Part shown: positions 24,126 to 32,959 of the stretch, piece after piece | Layout of the letters: each line of letters starts with the position of its first letter | Position numbering within the stretch: the stretch's first letter is position 1 | Source: an uncultured Bacilli bacterium | GTDB lineage: Bacteria > Bacillota_I > Bacilli_A > RF39 > UBA660 | Reading direction: 5' to 3' | Assembly (NCBI GenBank): GCA_910586195.1 | Contig: CAJUHO010000013.1 | Coordinates: 1-32,959 of the forward strand | Length of the DNA stretch: 32,959 bases | Made by a program: the position numbers and the translations under genes | The notes under the pieces: generated by a model | Told to the model about the DNA's origin: nothing | Databases searched by the model: none | Seen by the model: the letters and a program-made list of their open reading frames with translations, nothing else

Positions 24126-25022
24126 ATGACAGCATATCGTTATGACATAGGATTAAGTAAATATTTATATGGAACGGAATTAGAATTTACACAAGCGCCA
24201 TTAGAAGATTTAATAGAAGTATTTAAGAAAACAGATATACCTATAAGATTGGAAAGATATCATAAAGATTCTGATACTATTTATGATACAAATTATTTAG
24301 ATGAAGATAGTACAGTGTCTATTCCTAAAAATGGTAAAATGTATGGTGGGGAAATATCTAGTAGACTATACAAAAATGCAAAAGAAGATTGGTTAGAAAT
24401 AGAAATGCTATGCAAAGTACTAAAAGAAAATGGAGCACAAATAAATAGTTTCTGTAGCAATCATGTAAGTATTAATATCTCGCCTGTTAAAAACATCAAT
24501 ATTTTTGTAGAAACTTTAATAAAGATATTATATTTAGCAGAACAAGATATTAATATGTTTTATATGGGAGATTGTTATTTTGAAAGAAAAACAAAAGAAA
24601 GTTATGCCAGATTAACAAGGCCTTATTTAATGGAAAAGATTAAAACAGTAGATTTTGAAACTGAACAAAATGTTTTTGCTTCCTTATTTCATAAAGGTTA
24701 TTCTGTTTTTGAAAGGCGAGACGCTATTAACTTTTGAGATTATTATTATAATAGAATGGAATTTCGTTATGCAAATGGAACATTGAATGCTAAAACAGTA
24801 CAAAATAATATAAATTTTTCTTTAAAATTAGTAGATGCTATAGTGGAGGGGAAATTTGATTTAGAAAGGTTGACAAATGAAGTGTTTAGATGTTCATCAA
24901 ATAATATGGACTATAAGAGATTTCAACAGTTAGTGGATATTGTTTCTACCTCATCTAACGATCAAAATGATTTTATGAGTCAATATGAAAAAGTATTATC
25001 CACGAAACCTAAAAATAGATAG
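24126..25022 (+). pseudogene. Amidoligase-family gene with an in-frame TGA
   Basis: The frame from ATG 24126 (GATGGAGGA ahead) runs 203 codons to TGA 24735-24737, then continues in the same frame for 94 codons to TAG 25020-25022. The first half has YGTELEFTQAP, EISSRLYK and NHVSINIS; the second has RMEFRYANGTLN. These are the motifs of the putative amidoligase family (Amidoligase_2, PF12224), an ATP-grasp-like group of unknown substrate that is often linked to phage or peptide modification. The stop falls just before the conserved MEFR strand, so the split is one base change, a decayed gene, or readthrough. No frame change is needed. A good promoter (24071-24099) precedes it. Confidence 0.82.
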
Positions 25023-25072
25023 CTTTTCTTTATAGTATTTAACTTTTCTGATACAAAATAAAACAAATGTGC

Positions 25073-25078
25073 TATAAT
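25073..25078 (+). promoter_or_regulatory. Extended -10 promoter of uvrA
   Basis: TATAAT preceded by TGC gives an extended -10, 18 bases before uvrA. A weak TGATAC is the only -35 candidate. No LexA box is obvious. Confidence 0.6.
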
Positions 25079-25096
25079 ATGTGCTAGGTGAAGTTT

Positions 25097-27910
25097 ATGG
25101 ATAAAATTATTGTTAAGGGCGCTAGAGAGAATAACTTAAAAAATGTCTCATTGGAGCTTCCGAAAAATAAATTAATTGTAATGACAGGAGTATCAGGCAG
25201 TGGGAAAAGTTCTCTTGCTTTTGATACAATTTATGCAGAAGGACAAAGAAGATATGTTGAGAGCCTTTCGGCTTACGCCCGTCAATTTTTAGGTGGTACA
25301 GAAAAACCAGACGTTGATAGTATTGAGGGACTTTCCCCTGCTATTAGTATTGATCAAAAGACAACGAGTAAAAATCCACGTTCAACAGTAGGAACTGTAA
25401 CAGAGATTTATGATTATTTAAGACTTTTGTTTGCAAGAATTGGTACTGCATACTGCCCGAACCATCATATTCCTATTACGTCGCAAAGCATCGAAGAAAT
25501 GGCCAATAAAATTTTAGAATACGAAGAAGGAACTAAAATTATTATTATGGCACCCGTTGCTTACCGTGAAAAAGGAACGCATAAGGATTTATTAGATACT
25601 CTCCGTAGAGAAGGGTATATTAGAGTTCGTATTAATGGTGAAATGTTTGATTTAAGTGAAGAGATTTCCTTAGATAAAAATAAGCGTGAAAACATTGAAG
25701 TAGTAGTAGATAGAATTGTTTTAAAACAAGATGTAAGGGGAAGATTATGTGAATCATTAGAACAGGCTACAAAACTTTCACAGGGAAAAGTAATCATTCA
25801 ACTATTAGGAGAAAATGCTAAAGAGTTGTTATTTTCAGAATCTTTTGCATGTCCTTATTGTGAGTTTTCACTACCCGAACTAGAACCTAATATATTTAGT
25901 TTTAACGCTCCGTTTGGAGCTTGTTCTGATTGCAAGGGACTTGGAATAAAACAGCAGATTGATCCAGATCTCGTAATACCAGATAAAGATTTAAGTATCA
26001 ATGAAGGTTGTATAAAAACTCTAAGTGATGATCAAGAGGGGATTTATTATAAAAAGTTAGAATGTGTATGTAAACATTATAAAATTGATATGGATAAACC
26101 TTTCAAAAAATTATCCCAAAATCAAAAAGATATTATTTTATATGGAAACAATGAACAAATTTTATTTCATTATGCAACAAAAAGTGGCAATATTACGAAT
26201 AGCAAAGATTTTTATGAGGGGATTATTAATAACTTAGAAAGAAGATACCGTGAAACTTCCAGTACATGGATTAGAGAATGGCTAGAACATTATATGATAG
26301 AACATGTTTGTGAAACTTGTAAGGGAGCTAGATTAAATGACAGTGTGCTTTCTGTTAAAGTCGGAGATAAAAATATTTATGAAGTAACTTGTCTTAGTAT
26401 TAAAGAATTAATTCCATTTTTTCAAAGATTAAAGTTAACAAAGGAACAACAACAAATTGCTAATCTTATTTTGAAGGAAATTTCCTCTCGTTTATCATTT
26501 TTATCTAATGTAGGGCTGGAATATTTAACATTAAATAGAAGTGCGGGAACATTATCTGGAGGTGAGGCACAGCGTATTCGACTTGCCACTCAAATTGGAT
26601 CTAGGTTAACGGGGGTATTGTATGTATTAGATGAACCTAGTATAGGTCTTCACCAAAGAGATAATGAACGTTTAATTACCTCTCTTTTAGAAATGCGTGA
26701 TTTGGGCAATACTCTTATTGTTGTAGAGCATGATACAGATACGATGCTTGCCAGTGACTATTTAGTAGATGTAGGACCAAAGGCAGGAGATCAAGGTGGG
26801 AAAATTATGGCACAAGGAACACCAAAAGAAGTTATGAATAACGAAAAAAGCCTAACAGGACAATATTTGAGTGGGAAATTATGCATTGAAATCCCAAAAA
26901 GTAGAAGGAAAGGTCTTGGGAAGAAGATTGTTATTAAGGGTGCTGAAGAGCATAATCTGAAGAATATAGATGTAGCAATTCCTCTTGGAACCTTTACTTG
27001 TATCACTGGAGTATCAGGAAGTGGAAAGAGTAGTTTGATTAATGAAATACTTTGCAAAAGTGTATCACAGAAATTGTATCACTCTAAAGACAAGCCTGGA
27101 AAACATAAAAAAATTCTAGGAATTGAACATTTAGATAAGATTGTAGAAATATCACAAAGCCCAATTGGAAGAACACCTAGAAGTAATCCAGCCACTTATA
27201 CTGGAGTATTTGACGATATAAGAACATTATTTACGACAACCAAAGAGGCCAAAATGTATGGTTTTGAAAAAAATAGATTTTCTTTTAATGTAAAGGGAGG
27301 TCGCTGTGAAGCATGTCGCGGAGATGGTGTTAAAAAAATAGAGATGCACTTTTTACCAGATGTTTATGTTCCTTGTGAAGTTTGCCATGGGACTAGATAT
27401 AATCAAGAGACTTTAAACATAAAATATAAAGACAAGAATATTGCAGACGTTTTAGAAATGCGTGTAACAGAGGCCCTAGAGTTCTTTAGCAATGTACCTA
27501 AAATTAAAAATAAGTTGCAAGTATTGGAAGATGTTGGACTAGGTTATATCAAATTAGGACAAAGTGCACCGACTTTATCAGGTGGAGAGGCAGAACGCGT
27601 TAAATTAGCTAAAGAACTACAACGAAAAGCGACTGGTAAAACACTATTTGTATTGGATGAACCAACTACAGGTCTTCATACACATGACATTAAGAGATTA
27701 CTTGCAATTTTACAGAAAATAGTAGATAATAAAGATACAGTAGTCGTAATTGAACATAACCTAGATGTTATTAAAGTGGCAGATTATATCATCGATTTAG
27801 GACCTGAAGGAGGAGACCTTGGAGGGAAAATAGTAGCAACAGGAACTCCAGAAGAAGTGACGAAAGTAAAAGAGTCTTACACCGGCCAATTTTTAAAAAA
27901 AATTCTGTGA
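25097..27910 (+). CDS. uvrA: Excinuclease ABC subunit A
   Basis: A 937-residue UvrA. It has two ABC ATPase halves: GVSGSGKSSL (31-40) and TGVSGSGKSSLINE in the second half, and two signature LSGGEAQRIRLA and LSGGEAERVKLA stretches with LDEPSIGLH and LDEPTTGLH. Zinc fingers: CPYC...CSDCKG in the first half and CEACRGDG...CEVCHG in the second. It finds DNA damage and loads UvrB. A GTG at 25088 lies in frame, but AGGTGA suits ATG 25097, where the family begins. In B. subtilis uvrB and uvrA are adjacent; here four inserted genes separate them. It is followed at two bases by yvlD. Confidence 0.97.
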   Translation: MDKIIVKGARENNLKNVSLELPKNKLIVMTGVSGSGKSSLAFDTIYAEGQRRYVESLSAYARQFLGGTEKPDVDSIEGLSPAISIDQKTTSKNPRSTVGTVTEIYDYLRLLFARIGTAYCPNHHIPITSQSIEEMANKILEYEEGTKIIIMAPVAYREKGTHKDLLDTLRREGYIRVRINGEMFDLSEEISLDKNKRENIEVVVDRIVLKQDVRGRLCESLEQATKLSQGKVIIQLLGENAKELLFSESFACPYCEFSLPELEPNIFSFNAPFGACSDCKGLGIKQQIDPDLVIPDKDLSINEGCIKTLSDDQEGIYYKKLECVCKHYKIDMDKPFKKLSQNQKDIILYGNNEQILFHYATKSGNITNSKDFYEGIINNLERRYRETSSTWIREWLEHYMIEHVCETCKGARLNDSVLSVKVGDKNIYEVTCLSIKELIPFFQRLKLTKEQQQIANLILKEISSRLSFLSNVGLEYLTLNRSAGTLSGGEAQRIRLATQIGSRLTGVLYVLDEPSIGLHQRDNERLITSLLEMRDLGNTLIVVEHDTDTMLASDYLVDVGPKAGDQGGKIMAQGTPKEVMNNEKSLTGQYLSGKLCIEIPKSRRKGLGKKIVIKGAEEHNLKNIDVAIPLGTFTCITGVSGSGKSSLINEILCKSVSQKLYHSKDKPGKHKKILGIEHLDKIVEISQSPIGRTPRSNPATYTGVFDDIRTLFTTTKEAKMYGFEKNRFSFNVKGGRCEACRGDGVKKIEMHFLPDVYVPCEVCHGTRYNQETLNIKYKDKNIADVLEMRVTEALEFFSNVPKIKNKLQVLEDVGLGYIKLGQSAPTLSGGEAERVKLAKELQRKATGKTLFVLDEPTTGLHTHDIKRLLAILQKIVDNKDTVVVIEHNLDVIKVADYIIDLGPEGGDLGGKIVATGTPEEVTKVKESYTGQFLKKIL

Positions 27911-27920
27911 GGTGAGTATT

Positions 27921-28349
27921 GTGCAATTGATTAGAGAGGTCAAAGGAAGAACACAAATAAATCGTATCTTAGAATGGCTTGTTTACATGTTTGGATATAC
28001 ACTTGTATTTGTACTTATATCTCATCTATTTGATAGTCTCTATATTGATATGGAACATTCCTATATTTATTCGTTTATTGTTGTGCTAGTTGTATATTTG
28101 TTAAATATTACTGTAAAGCCAATATTAGTTACTTTAACAATTCCTATTACTGGAGTAACATTAGGTCTGTTTTATCCTTTTATTAATTTATTTATATTAA
28201 AGCTTGCTGATTGGATATTAGGAGATCATTTTGAATTACATAATTTTTGGATTGCCCTTTGGATTGCAATTTTAATTTCTATTATGAATTTTTTGATGGA
28301 AGGTTTAATTATAAAACCAATAATAAGGAGAGTGAAAGAACATGAATAG
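27921..28349 (+). CDS. yvlD: YvlD-like four-helix membrane protein (holin superfamily IV)
   Basis: A 142-residue membrane protein with four helices (about 22-42, 45-68, 72-95, 108-132), of the PF04020 family called phage holin 4 superfamily; B. subtilis YvlD lies in the same position after uvrBA. Its function is unknown, with a suggested role in membrane stress. AGGTGAG (27910-27916) overlaps the in-frame GTG 27912 and suits GTG 27921, so 27921 is chosen. In B. subtilis hprK follows; here lgt overlaps its end by eight bases. Confidence 0.85.
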   Translation: MQLIREVKGRTQINRILEWLVYMFGYTLVFVLISHLFDSLYIDMEHSYIYSFIVVLVVYLLNITVKPILVTLTIPITGVTLGLFYPFINLFILKLADWILGDHFELHNFWIALWIAILISIMNFLMEGLIIKPIIRRVKEHE

Positions 28350-29142
28350 AATTGCTGTAGATTTCGGTTTTATACAAATTTATTGGTACTCTCTTCTTAT
28401 TTTACTAGCAATTTTATCATCATCTATTATTATTTATTTTGAAATAAAAAAAAGAAAAATTGATCAAGACTTTTTTATTAATCTACTTTTTAATGCAGTT
28501 ATTTTTGGATTTATTGGAGCTAGACTTTATTATGTAGTGTTTAATTTAGATTATTATTTAAAATATCCCATCGAAATATTAGAAATATGGAATGGTGGAT
28601 TGGCAATTCATGGAGGACTTCTCTTTGGAGGTATATTTACTCTAATTTATTGTAAAAAATACAAACAAAATACATTGAAAATATTAGATATTATAGTAGT
28701 AGGACTGATTTTGGGACAGGCTATAGGAAGATGGGGAAACTTTTTTAACCAAGAAGCTTATGGAGCAGTAACCACAATTGCTAAATTAAAAAGTGCAGGA
28801 ATACCCGATTTTATAATTAATGGAATGAATATTCTAGGAGAGTATCATCAACCAACATTTTTTTATGAATCTATCTGGAATTTCTTTGGTTTCATTGCCC
28901 TGCTTCTCATTCGCAAATATCCACGATTAAAAATAGGACAATTAACGGGATTTTATTTAATTTGGTATTCCTCTGCACGTATTATTATAGAAGGAATGAG
29001 AATGGATTCTTTAATGCTTGATAACTTTAGAATTGCCCAAATTGTTTCCATAGGATGTATTCTGATTGGACTGTATCTATTTTTTATTCACCCAAGAAGA
29101 GGCTTAAGATTTGAAAATTTATATGCAAAGGATGATGAATAA
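28342..29142 (+). CDS. lgt: Prolipoprotein diacylglyceryl transferase
   Basis: A 266-residue seven-helix membrane enzyme. GQAIGRWGNFFNQEAYG is the Lgt signature and IHGGLLFGG contains the catalytic His-Gly-Gly region. It moves a diacylglyceryl group from phosphatidylglycerol to the Cys of the lipobox, the first step of lipoprotein maturation. ATG 28342 overlaps the preceding gene by eight bases, and its stop overlaps trxB by one base, so the genes are translationally coupled. Length matches the family. Confidence 0.97.
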   Translation: MNRIAVDFGFIQIYWYSLLILLAILSSSIIIYFEIKKRKIDQDFFINLLFNAVIFGFIGARLYYVVFNLDYYLKYPIEILEIWNGGLAIHGGLLFGGIFTLIYCKKYKQNTLKILDIIVVGLILGQAIGRWGNFFNQEAYGAVTTIAKLKSAGIPDFIINGMNILGEYHQPTFFYESIWNFFGFIALLLIRKYPRLKIGQLTGFYLIWYSSARIIIEGMRMDSLMLDNFRIAQIVSIGCILIGLYLFFIHPRRGLRFENLYAKDDE

Positions 29143-30056
29143 TGCAAGCAGGTAAATATGAAGTTGTAATTATTGGAGCAGGAGTAGCAGGAATGACTGC
29201 TGCTCTATATTTAAAACGCTCAGGTGTTAATTGTTTAATAATCGAGGGGGATACTCCAGGTGGTCAGGTTGTAAAGACATCTATAATTAGTAATTATCCA
29301 GGATTTAAAAGTATTACGGGTGCAGAACTTGCTACGAAGATGTTAATGCAATTAAAAGCGCTAGAAGTCGAAATATTATATGAAAAAGTAATAAATATTA
29401 AATTAGATCATGATATGAAAGTTGTAGTATTAGATGATGGACAAGAAATTCTTTCTAATAAAATAGTTATTGCCACAGGAAGAAAGCCTAGAAAATTAAA
29501 TCTTCCAAATGAGGAAAGATTTACAGGACACGGAATTAGTTATTGTGCCACTTGTGATGGAGCACTGTTCAAAGATGAAGAAGTTGTAGTAGTAGGTGGT
29601 GGTGATAGTGCCTTAGAAGAGGCCATTTATTTATCATCAATATGTCAGAAAGTAACCATTATTCATCGCAGTGAAAGTTTTAGAGCCAAATCTTATTTAC
29701 AAGATGATTTGCAATATATAAAGAATATTGAAATTATTAAAAATGCTAATATTGTGGAATTTTTAATATCTGATGAAAAATTTGCAGGTGTACGTATCAA
29801 TCGCCATCATGAAACAGAAAATATAAAAGCATCTGCATGCTTTGTGTTTATTGGCTATATCCCTGAGTCCAATGCATTTGATGATTTAGGTATTATAGAT
29901 GAAGAAGGATACATCACTACAAATGATGAAATGGAAACAAACATTAAAGGTATTTATGCCATAGGGGATATTCGAAAAAAGAGTGTTTATCAAATTGTAA
30001 CGGCAACGAATGATGGTGCTGTTGCTGCAATAAATATATTAAAAAATATAAGCTAA
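29142..30056 (+). CDS. trxB: Thioredoxin reductase
   Basis: A 304-residue NADPH-dependent flavoprotein. FAD site GAGVAGMTAALY (12-23), redox disulfide CATC (Cys135, Cys138) in CATCDGALF, NADPH site VGGGDSALEE and the closing FAD stretch GDIRKKSVYQIVTATNDGA. It reduces thioredoxin. The gene overlaps the lgt stop (TAATG). In B. subtilis rapZ, yvcK and whiA follow; here rapZ is missing. Confidence 0.97.
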   Translation: MQAGKYEVVIIGAGVAGMTAALYLKRSGVNCLIIEGDTPGGQVVKTSIISNYPGFKSITGAELATKMLMQLKALEVEILYEKVINIKLDHDMKVVVLDDGQEILSNKIVIATGRKPRKLNLPNEERFTGHGISYCATCDGALFKDEEVVVVGGGDSALEEAIYLSSICQKVTIIHRSESFRAKSYLQDDLQYIKNIEIIKNANIVEFLISDEKFAGVRINRHHETENIKASACFVFIGYIPESNAFDDLGIIDEEGYITTNDEMETNIKGIYAIGDIRKKSVYQIVTATNDGAVAAINILKNIS

Positions 30057-30115
30057 TCTAATAAGGACACCTCTTTAGAAGATGCATATATTGTAATAGA
30101 AAGAAGTGATCCATA

Positions 30116-31069
30116 TTGAATAAGAAAATAACAATATTAGGTGGGGGAACTGGAATGTCTTCCCTTTTACATGGACTAAAAGATTTTCCGGTGGACATCA
30201 CGGCTGTTATTACAGTGTCAGATAATGGAAGGTCCACGGGCAAACTAAGAAAGGAGTTTAATACTCCAGCAGTAGGGGATATTCGAAAAGTGATTACCAA
30301 TTTGTCAAGTACTGATGAAGTAATTAAAAACATGTTGGAATATCGTTTTGAGACTTCTAGTGATTTAGATGGCCATAGTGTTGGAAATTTAATTTTGACC
30401 TCTCTTTTAGATATTACAGGCAGCTTAGATGAATCCATTAAAGCATTATCTAAATTGCTTGATGTGAGACATCGGGTATTACCAATATCGGAAGATTCCT
30501 CTCTTACTTTAATGGGGGAAACCTTTACTGGTGAAATTATTGAAGGAGAAGAACAAATTACAAAATCAAAGCGTTCGATAAAAAAAATATATTATAAAGA
30601 AGAGCCAAATGTTTTACCAGAAGTAATTTCCTCACTTAAAAATAGTGATTTAATAATTTTTAGCATGGGAAGTCTTTATACTAGTATTTTACCTAATATT
30701 ATATGTACAGATGTAAAAGAAGCATTAGATAGTGCAAAGGCTCCGATTATGTATTTATGTAATGCCGTGACACAGCCAGGAGAGACAGACAATTTTACGG
30801 TAGCAGATCACATTCAATTAATAAATAGCTATTTGAATAAACGAAAGGTTGATGTTGTAATTGCCAGTAACTCATCTATTGATAAAGAAATTGCTTGCAA
30901 ATATGAAACCGAGGAACAAAAAGATCCAGTATTACTTGACAGAGATAATTTGAAAAACTTAGATGTTGAGCTTATAGAGGGAGATTTATTAACTGTTGTT
31001 GACAATGTGATTCGTCATAATAGTTTAAAATTATCAAGTGAAATATTTTCTTATTTAATGAGGGATTAA
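30116..31069 (+). CDS. yvcK: YvcK/GlmR, gluconeogenesis and morphology factor
   Basis: A 317-residue YvcK (GlmR) protein. TILGGGTGMSSLL is the nucleotide-sugar loop and DNGRSTGKLRKEF with PAVGDIRKVITNL follow, as do DHIQLINSYL and the C-terminal DVVIASN stretch. In B. subtilis it binds UDP-GlcNAc and supports GlmS and cell-wall precursor supply during growth on gluconeogenic carbon. The start is TTG 30116, after AAGAAGTGAT; no ATG fits. It is followed by whiA after one base. Confidence 0.94.
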   Translation: MNKKITILGGGTGMSSLLHGLKDFPVDITAVITVSDNGRSTGKLRKEFNTPAVGDIRKVITNLSSTDEVIKNMLEYRFETSSDLDGHSVGNLILTSLLDITGSLDESIKALSKLLDVRHRVLPISEDSSLTLMGETFTGEIIEGEEQITKSKRSIKKIYYKEEPNVLPEVISSLKNSDLIIFSMGSLYTSILPNIICTDVKEALDSAKAPIMYLCNAVTQPGETDNFTVADHIQLINSYLNKRKVDVVIASNSSIDKEIACKYETEEQKDPVLLDRDNLKNLDVELIEGDLLTVVDNVIRHNSLKLSSEIFSYLMRD

Positions 31070-31070
31070 A

Positions 31071-31997
31071 ATGTCTTATACTACTAAAATTAAAAATGAA
31101 ATTATAACAATTGAAGGAACAAAGTCAGAAATGATTGCCGAAATATCAGGGTTTATACGAAATAATGGAGAATTATATGAAGAAACTCTTATTTTAGCAA
31201 CAGAAAATAAGGCGCTTGTAGATAAATTGATTTATATGATAAATACACTGTATAAAAGCAAGGTAGAAGTAGAAATGAAAAATAATTTAAATTTTTCAAA
31301 GAATATGTTATACCTTTTAAAAATCTCAGAAAATTTATCATTTATTTTAGAGGATATCGGTTATACTAATAATCGAGGAATTCCTTTTACAAGCCCCCCT
31401 GAATATATTGTTGGTGGAAATGAAGAAATTAGAGCGTATTTAAGAGGGGTATTTTTAGCAAAAGGTAGTGTTAATGATCCTAAAACTTCTAGATATCATA
31501 TGGAACTATTAATAGATAACCCTGAAGAGACTGTATTTGTGCAGAAACTTTTAAATATTTTTGACTTAAATGCTAAGATTTTAACAAGAGATAAAGGCTA
31601 TATGATTTATATGAAAGAAGCCGAAAAAATTAGTGATTATTTAAAAATATTAGGAGCGAATAATGCTGTTATGTATTTCGAGAATATTCGAATTTATAAA
31701 GACAAGAAAAATCAAACGAATCGTTTAAATAATTGTGAACAGGCAAATATTAACAAGATAGTGGATGCGGCTTCTATACAATTAAAACAAATAGAGATTA
31801 TAAAAAAACATACTCAAATAGATTTACTAGACGACAAAACAAAAGAAATTATACAGTACAGATTAAAATATCCTGAAGCTTCTTTAAAAGAGTTAAGTGA
31901 AATTATTTCTATGGAAACAGGAAAAACAATTACAAAATCCGGCTTAAATCATCGATTTAGAAAATTAAAAGAATTGGCAGAAAAATTCCAAGAATAA
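31071..31997 (+). CDS. whiA: WhiA DNA-binding division regulator
   Basis: A 308-residue protein. The N-terminal part (about 1-195) is LAGLIDADG-like without nuclease residues, with AYLRGVFLAKGSVNDPKTSRYHM as the diagnostic start of the second half. The C-terminal HTH (about 215-308) ends KSGLNHRFRKLKELAEKF. In Bacillus it affects division and chromosome segregation; in Streptomyces sporulation. It is in its normal place after yvcK. Translation may depend on yvcK, as the ribosome site is weak. A terminator follows. Confidence 0.95.
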   Translation: MSYTTKIKNEIITIEGTKSEMIAEISGFIRNNGELYEETLILATENKALVDKLIYMINTLYKSKVEVEMKNNLNFSKNMLYLLKISENLSFILEDIGYTNNRGIPFTSPPEYIVGGNEEIRAYLRGVFLAKGSVNDPKTSRYHMELLIDNPEETVFVQKLLNIFDLNAKILTRDKGYMIYMKEAEKISDYLKILGANNAVMYFENIRIYKDKKNQTNRLNNCEQANINKIVDAASIQLKQIEIIKKHTQIDLLDDKTKEIIQYRLKYPEASLKELSEIISMETGKTITKSGLNHRFRKLKELAEKFQE

Positions 31998-32001
31998 TCA
32001 T

Positions 32002-32037
32002 AAAGGCGTCATAAACTGACACCTTTTTGTTTTTTTT
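32002..32037 (+). terminator. Terminator after whiA
   Basis: AAAGGCGTCA (32002-32011) pairs with TGACACCTTT (32017-32026) except one C-A mismatch, then TT-G-TTTTTTT. Confidence 0.75.
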
Positions 32038-32182
32038 AGAAAGTAAAATGTTCTCGAGGATATAAATATACCAAAAAAATAATAAAAATTGTTTAATGAA
32101 AATACATAATAAAATTATAATGAGTCCTCCAAAAAATCAGAAGAAACTACATTTTTTTTAATAAAAAAGAAGTAAAATGAAA

Positions 32183-32207
32183 ATCATAAAGGAAAATACT
32201 TTATGAT
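32183..32207 (+). repeat. Hairpin upstream of the integrase remnant
   Basis: ATCATAAAG (32183-32191) pairs perfectly with CTTTATGAT (32199-32207), loop GAAAATA. Similar arms recur in the terminator at 32850-32870. No T-run follows, so it is not a clear terminator on the plus strand. The gap 31998-32298 holds otherwise no gene. Confidence 0.45.
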
Positions 32208-32298
32208 AAAAAGAGAAGTAAGGGACTAACTATACAATAAAATTGTTTCATTACGAATGAACAAAAAAATATTGATAGTCAGAAGAGAAAGGGAAAAT

Positions 32299-32742
32299 AT
32301 GAGTAGAAAAGGAGAAAATATATTTCTAAGGAAAGATGGAAGATGGGAAGCAAGATATATCAAAGAAAGGAAGATGGATGGAAGGTATCGCTATGGATAC
32401 GTGTATGGAAAAAACTATTTGGAAGTAAAGAATAAAAGAAATGAGATTCTTCTAAATTTAGAACAAGTAAAAAAGAAACATGAAAGTTGCAAATATATAG
32501 AGCCAAGGACATATTACAATAGATACAAAACGATAGTGGAAAGAGCAGAGATAGGGAACTATGGATTTCATGCATTAAGGCATACATTTGCGACAAGGTG
32601 TATAGAGATAGGAATGGATCCGAAGACGTTAAGTGAGATACTAGGACATTCAGATGTAAAAGTAACATTATCGTTATATGTACACCCAAGTAACAAAATG
32701 AAAGACAGATATATGGAGAGACTAAATCCGACAACAATGTAA
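32299..32742 (+). pseudogene. Tyrosine recombinase with a large internal deletion
   Basis: The 147-codon frame joins two ends of a tyrosine recombinase (phage integrase). The start (RKDGRWEARYIKER to about residue 57) is the N-terminal AP2-like DNA-binding domain of Tn916-type integrases. Residue about 85 onwards is the end of the catalytic domain: FHALRHTFATR (box II His-Xaa-Xaa-Arg), LGHSDVKVTLSLYVHPS with the nucleophile Tyr. The core-binding domain and first half of the catalytic domain, with the first catalytic Arg and Lys, are missing; about 200 residues would be lost, in frame. ATG 32299 has AGAAAGGGA ahead. It cannot be an active recombinase. No element is visible beyond the window's right end. 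Confidence 0.85.
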
Positions 32743-32849
32743 ATCAGTCAAAAAAGTAATTTGGAATAATAGTTGGATAAATAACGAGAAAGAAGAAATA
32801 TATTTTCCTTTAAATATAGTACTGTATTTTTTAAGAGTCTAATAAAAAA

Positions 32850-32881
32850 CATAAAGTTAACTGCTTTATGATTTTTTTTTA
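32850..32881 (+). terminator. Terminator downstream of the integrase remnant
   Basis: CATAAAG (32850-32856) pairs with CTTTATG (32864-32870), loop TTAACTG, followed by about ten T. Its arms match the hairpin at 32183-32207. Confidence 0.75.
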
Positions 32882-32959
32882 AAACATCTATTATATTTAT
32901 AAAGTAAGTATACAATGCGGGAAAAATATAATCAAGCAGGAAAGATAAAATTATAGAAA

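Noticed and set aside
24735..24737. TGA read as tryptophan (alternative genetic code)
   Set aside because: prfB carries its UGA frameshift, uvrA ends in TGA, and Trp is coded by TGG throughout, so UGA is a stop.
1..32959. CRISPR array, tRNA, rRNA
   Set aside because: No regularly spaced repeats or RNA cloverleaf sequences were found.

Overview
The window is a stretch of low-GC, AT-rich Bacillota (Firmicutes) chromosome. Its backbone follows the order known from Bacillus subtilis and relatives: csp - hpf - secA - prfB - ftsE - ftsX - M23 hydrolase - uvrB - uvrA - yvlD - lgt - trxB - yvcK - whiA. Strong AGGAGG/AGGTG-type ribosome sites, many TTG/GTG starts, short intrinsic terminators and an RF2 gene with programmed frameshift all fit Bacillota using the standard bacterial code: UGA is a stop, as in uvrA and yvlD contexts, and Trp is UGG. 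The exact taxon cannot be fixed from sequence alone; an uncultured gut member of Bacilli/Erysipelotrichia or a related group is an inference.

Layout. 1-900: a minus-strand agrBD pair, the peptide gene being only 40 codons, closed by two hairpin terminators. 1131-5144: cold-shock protein, hibernation factor, an unrecognised protein and SecA. 5145-10535: an accessory block of small genes and fragments (HD-domain remnant, a Cys/His/Asp papain-like protein, an XRE membrane regulator, Cys-rich zinc proteins, DUF3781, GrpB, GNAT-YoaP, an alpha/beta hydrolase) lying between secA and prfB, which are usually adjacent. 10535-10843: a structured non-coding segment, probably a small minus-strand RNA. 10844-16538: prfB with +1 frameshift, two tandem YitT membrane proteins, then the ftsE-ftsX-M23 hydrolase cell-division operon. 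16551-19500: a lone minus-strand unknown gene, a fragment-rich intergenic region, a truncated and diverged 5' copy of uvrB, and a rhuM gene flanked by imperfect direct repeats. 19567-25022: intact uvrB coupled to a radical SAM gene, a 30-codon gene with its own promoter and terminator, a short RelA/SpoT homologue with altered synthetase residues, and an amidoligase gene split by an in-frame TGA. 25097-31997: uvrA, yvlD, lgt, trxB, yvcK, whiA. 31998-32959: an internally deleted tyrosine integrase between two similar hairpins.

How the genes work together. FtsE and FtsX form the membrane ABC-type complex that activates the secreted coiled-coil/M23 hydrolase encoded next to them. UvrA and UvrB act together in nucleotide excision repair. 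SecA and Lgt serve protein export and lipoprotein maturation. TrxB supplies reduced thioredoxin. YvcK and WhiA link metabolism to cell shape and division. The genes hprK and rapZ, which sit in this neighbourhood in B. subtilis, are absent from their usual slots.

The most notable observations are the uvrB remnant/rhuM/uvrB arrangement, the in-frame TGA in the amidoligase, the altered short RSH protein next to a tiny transcription unit, the agrBD pair, and the structured RNA candidate before prfB. No CRISPR array, tRNA or rRNA was seen. No complete new multi-gene defence or signalling system can be proven here.
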